From Protaetiibacter larvae (GTDB lineage Bacteria > Actinomycetota > Actinomycetes > Actinomycetales > Microbacteriaceae): 64,000 nt of DNA. Both the position numbers and the translations under genes were made by a program. Position 1 is the stretch's first letter, and each line of letters begins with the position of its first letter. The DNA is taken from positions 372,001 through 436,000 of the forward strand of contig NZ_CP043504.1 in assembly GCF_008365275.1 (NCBI RefSeq), read 5' to 3'. Under the pieces are notes generated by a model. The model was not told the DNA's origin, ran no database searches, and was given only the letters and a program-made list of their open reading frames with translations. Shown in pieces: positions 1 through 8,036 of this stretch.

Positions 1-637
1 TGAGGGCGCGCACCGCCGCCACGGCATCCTCCAGGCCGGTCAGCAGCCGCGCCTCCGCGAGGTTCGGGAACAGCAGCGTGGTGCCGGCGATCGCGCCCAG
101 GAACGCGTCGACGCCGAAGTCGCTGAGGTACCCGACGGAGGCCGGGTTGACCGACACCGGGACGCCGGCCTCCGCGGCGCGATCGAGCAGCGCCCGCGCC
201 CCACGCGCGCCGAAGCCGTCGAGGATGCTGTAGCCGCTCACGTGCAGCACGGCCGCCGCCGCAAGCAACTCGTCGGTGACCGTCTCCACCCGGAGCGCCG
301 CGTTCGCCCCGCGCTCGGTGAGCATCGAGCGCTGCTCGCCCTCGACCACGATCACGATCGTTCCGGTGGGGATGCCGTGCTCGCGCTGCAGATGCGGCAC
401 CACCCCGACCTCGCGGAACTCGCGCTCGTGGGCGTCGGCGTCCGCCGATCCGACCGCACCCACGAAATCCACGGGCGCGTCGAGCGAACCCAGCCAGGCG
501 GCCGTGTTGGCGGCCGACCCGCCGGAGCGCGGGCGGATGCTCGCGGGGGTGTCGGTGTCGGGTCGCTGCGGGATGCGCGGCACGGCGACGATGTCGTTGA
601 TGACGTCGCCGACCACGACGATCCGCTCGCCCGTCAT
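1..637 (-). CDS. psuK: PfkB-family sugar kinase, probable pseudouridine kinase (3' end beyond window)
   Basis: The first 212 codons of a ribokinase-family kinase; the C-terminus with the DTxGAGD catalytic signature lies left of base 1. The N-terminus has the beta-strand VVVGDVI and the first PfkB signature GGSAAN at residues 39-44; an FPNLAEA stretch typical of the family follows further in. The start ATG overlaps the psuG stop as ATGA, so the two are translationally coupled. Family knowledge: a PfkB kinase next to PsuG phosphorylates pseudouridine to pseudouridine 5'-phosphate, which PsuG then splits. Substrate assignment rests on this pairing, not on residues seen here. Confidence 0.8.
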   Translation of the reverse strand, partial: MTGERIVVVGDVINDIVAVPRIPQRPDTDTPASIRPRSGGSAANTAAWLGSLDAPVDFVGAVGSADADAHEREFREVGVVPHLQREHGIPTGTIVIVVEGEQRSMLTERGANAALRVETVTDELLAAAAVLHVSGYSILDGFGARGARALLDRAAEAGVPVSVNPASVGYLSDFGVDAFLGAIAGTTLLFPNLAEARLLTGLEDAVAAVRAL

Positions 638-1551
638 CGACGCGCGCCGAGCCGAGACCACGCGGTCGCCACCTCGGCGGCGACGCGCACGTTGTTGCGC
701 GCCAGGTCGAGGTTGACCTCGAGGCTCTTCCCGCCGGAGGCCTCGACGATGTAGCCGAGCAGGAACGGGGTGACCGCCTTGCCGCGCACCTCGGCCGCCT
801 CGGCCGCGGCGAATGCCGTCGCGAGCACCCGGTCGTGCTCGGCGGGATCCCACTGCTGCGCGAGCGGGATGGGGTTCGCGAGCACGATGCCGCTCGTCGA
901 GCCGAGGGCGTCGCGCGCCGCCATCACGGCCGCGACCTCCTCCGCGGTGTCGACCTTCCAGTCGAGCTGATAGCCGGACTCGCGCAGCCAGAACGCGGGG
1001 AACGCGGTCGTGCCGAATCCGATGACGGGCACCGAGAGCGTCTCCAGCCGCTCGAGCGTCGCCGGGATGTCGAGCACGCTCTTCACGCCCGCACTGACCA
1101 CCGTGACCGGGCTCGTGGCGAGCGTGGTGAGGTCCGCCGACTCGTCGAAGGTCTCCGAGGCGCCACGGTGCACCCCGCCCAGGCCGCCCGTCGCGAACAC
1201 GCGGACGCCGGCGAGCGCGGCCAGGTGCGCCGTCGCGGCGACCGTGGTGGCCCCCGAGCGACCGAGGGCGGCGAGGATCGGCAGGTCGCGCACCGAGGCC
1301 TTCGCGAGGTCCTCTTCGGCGATCCGGCGCACGCCCTCCGCGTCCAGCCCCACCTGCGGCACCCCGTCGAGCACCGCGATCGTCGCGGGCGTCACCCCGC
1401 GCTCGCGCAGGATCCCCTCGAACTCTCGAGCCGCCTCGTGGTTGCGGGGGCGCGGCAGGCCGTGGCTGATGATGGTCGACTCGAGGGCGACCACCGGGCG
1501 GCCCGCGGCGAGCGCGTCGGCGACCTCGGCGGAGACGTGGAAGGCGGTCAT
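634..1551 (-). CDS. psuG: Pseudouridine-5'-phosphate glycosidase
   Basis: 305 residues, normal for PsuG/IndA. It reversibly cleaves the C-C glycosidic bond of pseudouridine 5'-phosphate to uracil and ribose 5-phosphate in the cytoplasm. Conserved motifs are ALESTIISHGLPRP near residues 22-35 and VSAGVKSVLD around 152-161, where Lys157 matches the Schiff-base lysine of the family. The ATG at 1551 overlaps the stop of the upstream flavoenzyme as ATGA; in-frame sequence further upstream lies inside that gene and is not used as a start. It is unusual to find it as a distal gene of an apparent lipid operon. Family assignment is very secure. Confidence 0.93.
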   Translation of the reverse strand: MTAFHVSAEVADALAAGRPVVALESTIISHGLPRPRNHEAAREFEGILRERGVTPATIAVLDGVPQVGLDAEGVRRIAEEDLAKASVRDLPILAALGRSGATTVAATAHLAALAGVRVFATGGLGGVHRGASETFDESADLTTLATSPVTVVSAGVKSVLDIPATLERLETLSVPVIGFGTTAFPAFWLRESGYQLDWKVDTAEEVAAVMAARDALGSTSGIVLANPIPLAQQWDPAEHDRVLATAFAAAEAAEVRGKAVTPFLLGYIVEASGGKSLEVNLDLARNNVRVAAEVATAWSRLGARR

Positions 1552-3254
1552 CCCTCCACTCTCACCTCGACGCCGGGCAGGATCTTGCCGGGGTTGAAGT
1601 TCTCGCCCGGGTCGGCGGAGGCGAAGAGCCCGCGCAGCACCGCCACGCCCTCCCGCGAGATGTCCTGCTCGAGCCACGGCGAATGCTCGACGCCCACGCC
1701 GTGATGGTGCGAGATCGTGGCGCCGTTGTCGACGAAGGCCTGCTGGATGGCCGACTTCACGAGGTCGTACTCACGCAGCGGCTCGTCGCCGAACACGAAG
1801 GCGAAGGTGAAGTAGAGGCACGCCCCCGAGTGGTACGAGTGCGAGAGGTGGCACATGATCCAGCCCTTGATGCCGAGCTCGGCATATGCACCGTTCGCGG
1901 CCGCGATCGTCGCGTCGTAGACCTGGGCGAGCTTGGACCACGGGGCGGCCGTCTCGGAGACGTCGCCCGCGGCACCCCGGTCGAGCAGGAAGTCGCGCAG
2001 GTAGGGGGTGTCGAACTTCTTCTGGTCGTAGAGCACCCCGGGACCCGTGCCGACGCCCATGCCGCCGTGCTGCTTCACGATCGCGCCCACGAGCTTCTTC
2101 TGGCGCTTGACGTGCGCGGCGCCGCCCTCGAAGCCGATGAACGAGAGGCAGATGTCGTCGAGGTTCCAGCCCTTGGATCTCATGATGCCCGGCAGCGCCT
2201 TCTCGGCGAGGAAGGCGTCGAAGCCGTGACGCTGCTTGCTCGTGGCGAGCGAGAATCCCGTCTCACGGGCGTCGGAGACGCGCGTGATGATCGGGGTGGC
2301 GTCCGACTCGGAGATCGCCTGCATCGCGGCGAGCCCCGCCGACCAGTTGGGGAAGAAGTACGCCTGGATGGTGCGCTCCTCGGCCACCCGGTGCACCTGG
2401 GCGGTGACCTCGGTGATGACGCCGAGGCGCCCCTCCGAGCCGACGATCATGTCCCGCACGCTCGGGCCCGTGGAGGCGGACGGGATGGCGGGGATCACGA
2501 GCACGCCGTCCGCGCCGTCGCGCGAAGGGCGCACGACGCGCAGGCCGCGCACGATCTGGGCGATGTCGCCGTACTTGTCGGATTGCATGCCGGAGGAGCG
2601 GGTGGCGGCCCAGCCGCCGATCGTCGAGTGGGTGAAGCTGTCGGGGAAGTGCCCGATCGTCCAGCCCTGGGCGTTGAGCTGCGCCTCCAGGTGCGGGCCG
2701 AGGGCACCGGCCTGGATGCGGGCGAGCCCCGACTCCGCGTCGATTGAGAGCACCTCGTCGAGGCGCCCGAGGTCGAGCGACAGCACCGTACGGGTCTCGT
2801 CGGCGCGCGGTTCGAGGGAGCCCGCGATGTTGCTGCCGCCGCCGAAGGGGATGATGACGGCGTCTTCCGCGACCGCCGCATCCACGACCTTCTGCACCTC
2901 CGCCTCGTCGGCCGGATACACGACCACGTCGACCGCGCGGGCGATCGCGTTGGAGCGGATGCGCACGAGGTCGCGCAGGCTCTTGCCGTAGCTGTGGACG
3001 ACGCGCTCGAGCGGGTCGGTCGCGACGTGGTCCTCGCCGACGATGCCCGCGAGCGCCGCCACGAAGGCGGGACGGGCCGCGGATGCGGCGAGCGTGAGCG
3101 CGTCGAAGTCGGGCTGCTCCGCCTTCTGCGCGGTGGCGAGGTCGAGGCCGACCGCCTGCAGCACGAAGGGTGCGAACGCCGGCTTGTCCTCGTGGTGGAA
3201 GCCGACGCCTTCGACGCCCCATCCCCACCACTTCATGTGCTCGACATCGGTCAC
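1548..3254 (-). CDS. FAD-binding oxidase of the alkylglycerone-phosphate synthase (AGPS) type
   Basis: 568 residues, VAO/PCMH-type flavoprotein. The FAD-binding loop PFGGGSNIAGSLEP is at residues 136-149, followed by GWAATRSSGMQSDKYG, and the AGPS-like triple histidine SHHHGVGVEH is at about 515-524. Known AGPS enzymes replace the acyl chain of acyl-DHAP with a fatty alcohol, making the ether bond of ether lipids. The GTG start at 3254 is chosen because AGGAGG lies about 7 nt upstream and it forms a GTGA overlap with the acyltransferase gene; in-frame sequence further upstream is inside that gene. The neighbouring acyltransferase, SDR and acyl-CoA reductase fit an ether-lipid role. Many bacterial homologues are annotated only as FAD-binding oxidase, so the exact substrate is inferred. 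Confidence 0.85.
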   Translation of the reverse strand: MTDVEHMKWWGWGVEGVGFHHEDKPAFAPFVLQAVGLDLATAQKAEQPDFDALTLAASAARPAFVAALAGIVGEDHVATDPLERVVHSYGKSLRDLVRIRSNAIARAVDVVVYPADEAEVQKVVDAAVAEDAVIIPFGGGSNIAGSLEPRADETRTVLSLDLGRLDEVLSIDAESGLARIQAGALGPHLEAQLNAQGWTIGHFPDSFTHSTIGGWAATRSSGMQSDKYGDIAQIVRGLRVVRPSRDGADGVLVIPAIPSASTGPSVRDMIVGSEGRLGVITEVTAQVHRVAEERTIQAYFFPNWSAGLAAMQAISESDATPIITRVSDARETGFSLATSKQRHGFDAFLAEKALPGIMRSKGWNLDDICLSFIGFEGGAAHVKRQKKLVGAIVKQHGGMGVGTGPGVLYDQKKFDTPYLRDFLLDRGAAGDVSETAAPWSKLAQVYDATIAAANGAYAELGIKGWIMCHLSHSYHSGACLYFTFAFVFGDEPLREYDLVKSAIQQAFVDNGATISHHHGVGVEHSPWLEQDISREGVAVLRGLFASADPGENFNPGKILPGVEVRVEG

Positions 3255-4006
3255 GATCTGCCTCCTTCGGGCGACGGGCTCTCCTCGGGCGACTGCGTCC
3301 CCGGCGACGCGCCCAGGATACGTGCTGCATGGGCCTCGTGCAGTCGCACGATCTCGGCGCGCAGGCGAGCGGTGAAGGCGACGGCCGTCTCGCCGTCCTG
3401 CGCCGCCATCGGCTCCCCGAACACGACGCCCACCGGCAGGCGCCCGGGCTTGGGCCAGTTCGAACCGCGCGGATGCGCGCGCCCGGCACCGATGAGGGCG
3501 ACCGGCAGGCAGGGCACGCCGGCGGCGATCGCGAGGGATGCCGCCCCCGACTTGAAGTGGCCGAGCTCGCCGCTCTTGGAGCGGGTCCCCTCCGGGAACA
3601 CCAGGAGCGGCACGCCGCGGTCCAGCAGTGAGCGCGCCGAGACGCTGCGCGGGTTCGCCCCCGAGCGGTCGACGGGGAAGGCGTTGAAGAACAGGGCCGT
3701 GAGGCCGCGCCGCCACCACACGTCGAAGAAGTAGTCGGCGGCGGCGCCCGCCGCGAGGTAGCGGGCGAGCTTGCGGGGCAGTGCACCGAGGATGAGCGGA
3801 GCGTCGAGGTGGCTCGAATGGTTGGCGACCACGACGAACGCCCTCGGCACGCTCTTCAGCTCCCGAGCGCCCACCACGGTCACATCCACGACGGACCAGG
3901 CGACCGGCTTCAGGATGAGTCGCTGAGCCACGAAGCGAGCCGCCGCCTGCGCCTTCGAGGTGAAGCGATCCCGGCGCGGCTTCTCGCCCTCGCCGGTGTC
4001 CGCCAT
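3251..4006 (-). CDS. 1-acyl-sn-glycerol-3-phosphate acyltransferase family (PlsC-like)
   Basis: 251 residues with the two diagnostic acyltransferase blocks: NHSSHLD at 62-68 (NHX4D, catalytic His63 and Asp68) and FPEGTRS at 137-143 (phosphate binding). A hydrophobic N-terminal part suggests membrane association. The family moves an acyl chain from acyl-CoA or acyl-ACP to glycerol phosphate, lysophosphatidate or related acceptors. Its stop overlaps the start of the AGPS-like gene, so the two products should be made together; an acceptor such as DHAP or alkyl-glycerol phosphate is therefore plausible but unproven. The SDR gene lies 34 bp upstream. Confidence 0.88.
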   Translation of the reverse strand: MADTGEGEKPRRDRFTSKAQAAARFVAQRLILKPVAWSVVDVTVVGARELKSVPRAFVVVANHSSHLDAPLILGALPRKLARYLAAGAAADYFFDVWWRRGLTALFFNAFPVDRSGANPRSVSARSLLDRGVPLLVFPEGTRSKSGELGHFKSGAASLAIAAGVPCLPVALIGAGRAHPRGSNWPKPGRLPVGVVFGEPMAAQDGETAVAFTARLRAEIVRLHEAHAARILGASPGTQSPEESPSPEGGRS

Positions 4007-4040
4007 GGGTTCAGGCTAGTCCCGCCTCATGCCGCGCGGA

Positions 4041-4817
4041 TCACCGGTGGCGGGAGCCCGAGATCTTCCGCGAGACCCATCGCACGGTCGGGGCGGGCAG
4101 GTGCCGCAGCAGCCAGCTGAGGAAGCGGTAGCGGGCCGTCGGAGTCGAGAGCGCCTTGCCGCGGTCGACGTCCCGCAGGCATGCCGCGACGAGCCGGTCG
4201 GCGTTCAGCCACAGCCACGACGGGATCGACGACTTGCGGATGGATGCCCGGTCGTGGAACTCGGTGTGCACCCAGCCGGGCATGAGCGCCGTGACCGTGA
4301 CGCCCGTGCCGTGCAGCTCGTTGGCGAGGCTCTCGCTGTAGACCCGCAGCCAGGCCTTGATCGAGGAGTACAGCCCCATCGAGAGGTACCCGGCCACGCT
4401 CGCGACGTTGACGATCGCGCCGTGCCCGCGCTCGCGCATCCCCGGCACCGCGGCGGCCGAGAGCACGAGCGGGGTGCGCACCATGACGTCGAGGGCGTCG
4501 TCGGCCTCGGCGAGATCCGGATCACCGAGCCGCGACTTCATGCCGTAGCCGGCATTGTTCACGAGCAGCTCGATCGGATGCTCGGCGTCGGCCAGTCGCG
4601 CGGCCACGCGGCCCACATCCGCGCGGTCGCCGAGATCCGCCACGAGAACCTCGACCTCGGTCCCCGTGGTGCGCAGCTCGGTCGCGAACTCCTCGAGCCG
4701 GGATGCCGTGCGGGCGACCAGCACGAGGTCGTAGCCGCGGGCGGCGAGGGCGCGGGCGAAGGCGGCGCCGATGCCGGCGGTGCCTCCCGTGACGAGGGCG
4801 ATGGGCATGCGGCTCAC
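4041..4817 (-). CDS. Short-chain dehydrogenase/reductase
   Basis: About 258 residues, classical SDR. Numbered from the ATG at 4808, the nucleotide-binding motif is TGGTAGIG near residue 7, NNAG is at 84-87, and the catalytic Ser137, Tyr147 and Lys151 sit in order. The GTG at 4817 is preferred because GGAG lies 8 nt upstream of it; the ATG at 4808 would be 17 nt away. A basic C-terminal tail with WLLRHLPAP may contact membrane. It is the first gene of the leftward operon. A reductase acting on an acyl- or alkyl-DHAP ketone would fit the context, but SDR substrate cannot be read from sequence. Confidence 0.85.
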   Translation of the reverse strand: MSRMPIALVTGGTAGIGAAFARALAARGYDLVLVARTASRLEEFATELRTTGTEVEVLVADLGDRADVGRVAARLADAEHPIELLVNNAGYGMKSRLGDPDLAEADDALDVMVRTPLVLSAAAVPGMRERGHGAIVNVASVAGYLSMGLYSSIKAWLRVYSESLANELHGTGVTVTALMPGWVHTEFHDRASIRKSSIPSWLWLNADRLVAACLRDVDRGKALSTPTARYRFLSWLLRHLPAPTVRWVSRKISGSRHR

Positions 4818-4949
4818 GATAACCGCTCCGAGCGGGATGACCGCACTGCACGCAGCCCCCTGCAGCACACGAGCGGAATGCGCGGTGCGGTACGGTCAGT
4901 TCAGGCGCCCTCGGCCTGCACGCGCCGTCCAGGAAGGCTCACCACCGGC
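4818..4949. promoter_or_regulatory. Divergent promoter region between the two lipid-type operons
   Basis: This 132-bp gap separates the leftward SDR operon from the rightward ferritin-like/reductase operon, so it should carry both promoters. A candidate rightward -10 element, TACGGT, is at 4891-4896. No convincing -35 or palindromic operator was seen. Confidence 0.35.
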
Positions 4950-5756
4950 ATGTCCTCGCGATCCACGACGGTCTCCACACCGTTCGACGTGCGCGAGTTC
5001 GCGCGCACCGCGCGAGGCAGCCACCGGGCGGAGATCGACACGGCCGCCATCGCCGACGCCACCCTCAGCACGGATGCCGTGCACCTCGTGCGGGTGCTCC
5101 GGGATCTCGAACGCGGCACCATGCACCGCCTGCGCAACCTGCTCGTGACGGCGACCCACAAGGACGCCCGCGTCACCGCCTTCCTCACCACCTGGGCCTT
5201 CGAGAAGTTCTGGATCGCCGACGCGCTCGACGCCGTGCTCGAGGCGGCAGGCGCCGCACCGGGTCCGCTCACCGGGCCCACTCGCCGCACGGCGGCCGAG
5301 CGCGCCGAACGCCGCGGACCCATCCTGCGGGCGCTCGCCGGCAACATCGCCGGCCCGCAGATCGTGGCCGCCCACGTGACCACGGGCCTCGTCGACGAGT
5401 GGATCAGCCAGGCCGCCTACCGCACCCTCGGCGAGGTGGCGGGCGTGCTGTCGGGGCTCGCGAGCAACCTCGTCACCCTCAAGGATCGGCACGTGCGCTT
5501 CCTCGCCGAGGAGGCGGAGCGCCGGCTCGCCGCGTCGGGCCGCGCGGTGAGACTCACCAAGAAGGCCATCGCGCAGGCCGCCTGGCCGATCGGCGCCACC
5601 GAGATCCCGGCCGCCGACCGCAGCTTCTTCGAGACCTTCGTGTTCGGCGATGCGGAGGGGCGCAGCGCCGTCGCCCGGATCGGCGAACGGCTCGCCGCCC
5701 TCCCCGGGCTGGGTGCCGCGCAGGGCGCGACGCTCACGGCGAGGCTCGTGCCGTGA
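4950..5756 (+). CDS. Ferritin-like superfamily protein with a degenerate di-iron site
   Basis: 268 residues, a paralogue of the protein at 8037-8831; the two align through the helical core (for example RLRNLLVTATHKDARVTAF against YLRDLLTTPSHKEPEVGAF). The partner has all six di-iron ligands. Here Glu54, Glu150 and His181 are kept, but the first ExxH is replaced by Lys86 and Ile89 and the glutamate of the second ExxH by Lys178. It is therefore probably not a di-iron enzyme by itself and may be a structural or regulatory partner. The ATG at 4950 has AGGAAGG 12 nt upstream. Its stop overlaps the GTG of the reductase fusion. Confidence 0.75.
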   Translation: MSSRSTTVSTPFDVREFARTARGSHRAEIDTAAIADATLSTDAVHLVRVLRDLERGTMHRLRNLLVTATHKDARVTAFLTTWAFEKFWIADALDAVLEAAGAAPGPLTGPTRRTAAERAERRGPILRALAGNIAGPQIVAAHVTTGLVDEWISQAAYRTLGEVAGVLSGLASNLVTLKDRHVRFLAEEAERRLAASGRAVRLTKKAIAQAAWPIGATEIPAADRSFFETFVFGDAEGRSAVARIGERLAALPGLGAAQGATLTARLVP

Positions 5757-8032
5757 CGCCGAAACGCGCCGCGACCGAGCTCGGTCGCGCACACGTCTTC
5801 CTGACCGGGGGCACCGGATTCGTGGGCCAGGCGATCCTCGAACGTCTGCTGTCGTCGCACCCCGAGACCACCATCTCGCTGCTCGTGCGCACCAAGGGTT
5901 CGGCCGGCGGCGACGACCGCCTGCGCACCCTGCTGCGCAAGCCCGTCTTCCGCGCCTGGCGCGAGGCCGTCGGCGAGGAGGGAGTCGAGGCGGCTGTGCG
6001 GGACCGCATCCGCATCGTGGAGGGCGGGCTCGGCTCGGTGCCGGCGCTCCCGGGCGACCTGGATGTGGTGATCCACTCCGCCTCGACCGTGTCGTTCGAC
6101 CCGCCCATCGACCAGGCCTTCGACACCAACGTCGGCGGCGCGATCGGACTCTACGAGGCTCTGCGCGCATCCGGGTCGACGCCCCACGTCGTGCACGTCT
6201 CCACCTGCTACGTGGGCGGGCTGCGCAAGGGCGTCGTGCCGGAGGCGCGGCTCGGCCACGAGGTCGACTGGCGCGCCGAGTACGCGGCGGCCACGAGCGC
6301 ACGCGAGCGCGTCGAACTGCTCTCGCGCCAGAGCGAGCAGCTGCGCGCCTTCATGGAACGCGCCCGCGCCGAGCACGGCAAGGAGGGCCCCCAGGCGGTC
6401 GCCCGGGCGAGCGAGGAGGCCCGCGTCGCCTGGGTCACCGCGGCGCTCGTGGATGCCGGGCGCACGCGTGCCGAGAGCCTCGGCTGGACGGACGTCTACA
6501 CGCTCACCAAGGCCTTCGCCGAGCGCGCGGCCGAAGAACTGTGGGCGGCCGAGGGCGGAAGCCTCTCGGTCGTACGGCCCGCGATCATCGAGTCGGCGCT
6601 CGCGCACCCGTTCCCCGGCTGGATCGACGGCTTCAAGGTGGCCGACCCGCTCATCCTCGCCTACGGCCGCGGCCTGCTGCCCGAGTTTCCGGGACTGCCC
6701 GACAGCGTGCTCGACCTCATCCCCGTCGACTTCGTGGTGAACGCGATCCTCGCCGCCGCCGCGAACCCGCCGACGGGAGCGCCCGAGTACTTCCATGTGA
6801 GCTCGGGCGCCTCCAACCCGCTGCCGTTCCACCGGATGTTCGAGAACGTCAACGCGTACTTCACGGCGAACCCGATGCCGAGCCCGGGCGACGGCGAGGT
6901 GCGGGTGCCCACCTGGCGCTTCCCCGGCGGACGCAAAGTGGAGCGCGCCCTGCGCCGCTCGCGCACCCGGCTGGAGCGCCGCGAACGCTGGCTCACCCGC
7001 CTGCCGTCCACCGCCCGCACCCGCGCGCAGCTCGCCGAGCTCGGCACCAAGAGAAGCGACCTCGAGACGCTCGAGAACTTCGCCGAGCTGTACCGCGCCT
7101 ACGTGCAGACGGAGATCATCTTCGACGACACCAACACGCGCGCCCTGCACGCCGCCATCCCGAAGAAGGCGCAGGCCGACCGCGGTTTCGACATCGCCGC
7201 GATCGACTGGGAGGACTACCTCCAGCGCGTGCACTTCCCCGCCATCACAACCCTCACCCGCGCCTTCGCGCGCCGGCCGGAAGCCACCGGCACCGAGCGC
7301 CGCCCGGTCGCAGAGCTGCCGGAGCGCACGGATGTCGTGGCCGTCTTCGACCTCGAAGGCACCGTGGTCGACACCAACCTCGTGCAGCAGTACCTCTGGG
7401 TGCGCTCGGCCGGCTGGGGCTGGACCGCGTGGCCGGCCGCCGTCGTGTCGATCCTCGCCCAGCTGCCTGGACTCCTGCGCGCCGAGCGACGCGACCGCGG
7501 CGAGTTCATCCGCACCTTCCTGCGACGCTACGAGGGGATGTCGCAGGCGAGGCTCGAGAAGACGGTGCGCGGCGGCTACGCCGACACGATGCTCGGGCAC
7601 ACGGCGACCGCGGCACTCGAACGCGCCGCGGCCCACCGCGCCGCGGGACACCGCACGGTGCTCGTCACCGGATCCATCGGCACCCTCGCCGAGCCGGTCG
7701 CGGGCGCCTTCGACGAGGTCGTCGCGGGGGCCATGCACGTCAAGGACGACCAACTCACCGGCTACCTCGCCCGCCCGCCGATCGTCGACGAAGCGCGCGC
7801 GAACTGGCTGCGGCAGTACGCGGAGCGCGGCGGCTACGACCTCTCGGCCTCCTACGGCTACGGCGACAGCCACGCCGACCTCGTCTGGCTGGAGCTCGTC
7901 GGGCATCCGCACGCCGTCAACCCCGACAGCCGCCTGGCGCGCGAGGCAGGCCGCAGACGTTGGCGGATCGACACCTGGAAGCGGGGCTCGCGTTCCGCGA
8001 ACCGTGCTTTGATGGTGGCGGAGGAGGGCTGA
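5753..8032 (+). CDS. Fatty acyl-CoA reductase (extended SDR, male-sterility type) fused to a HAD-IB phosphatase-like domain
   Basis: 759 residues in two parts. Residues 1 to about 500 are an extended NAD(P)-binding reductase: GGTGFVG at 19-25, STCYVGG, and the catalytic YTLTK with Tyr249 and Lys253, followed by a FAR C-terminal-like region. Residues from about 528 form a HAD domain with FDLEGT (Asp533), VTGS and GYGDSHAD. The usual second aspartate of the DxD motif is glutamate (Glu535). Related fusions reduce fatty acyl-CoA to aldehyde or alcohol; the role of the HAD part is less clear. It starts with GTG in a GTGA overlap and lies between the two ferritin-like genes. A fatty alcohol product would be the substrate needed by the divergent AGPS-like enzyme. 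Confidence 0.85.
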   Translation: MTPKRAATELGRAHVFLTGGTGFVGQAILERLLSSHPETTISLLVRTKGSAGGDDRLRTLLRKPVFRAWREAVGEEGVEAAVRDRIRIVEGGLGSVPALPGDLDVVIHSASTVSFDPPIDQAFDTNVGGAIGLYEALRASGSTPHVVHVSTCYVGGLRKGVVPEARLGHEVDWRAEYAAATSARERVELLSRQSEQLRAFMERARAEHGKEGPQAVARASEEARVAWVTAALVDAGRTRAESLGWTDVYTLTKAFAERAAEELWAAEGGSLSVVRPAIIESALAHPFPGWIDGFKVADPLILAYGRGLLPEFPGLPDSVLDLIPVDFVVNAILAAAANPPTGAPEYFHVSSGASNPLPFHRMFENVNAYFTANPMPSPGDGEVRVPTWRFPGGRKVERALRRSRTRLERRERWLTRLPSTARTRAQLAELGTKRSDLETLENFAELYRAYVQTEIIFDDTNTRALHAAIPKKAQADRGFDIAAIDWEDYLQRVHFPAITTLTRAFARRPEATGTERRPVAELPERTDVVAVFDLEGTVVDTNLVQQYLWVRSAGWGWTAWPAAVVSILAQLPGLLRAERRDRGEFIRTFLRRYEGMSQARLEKTVRGGYADTMLGHTATAALERAAAHRAAGHRTVLVTGSIGTLAEPVAGAFDEVVAGAMHVKDDQLTGYLARPPIVDEARANWLRQYAERGGYDLSASYGYGDSHADLVWLELVGHPHAVNPDSRLAREAGRRRWRIDTWKRGSRSANRALMVAEEG

Positions 8033-8036
8033 GCGC

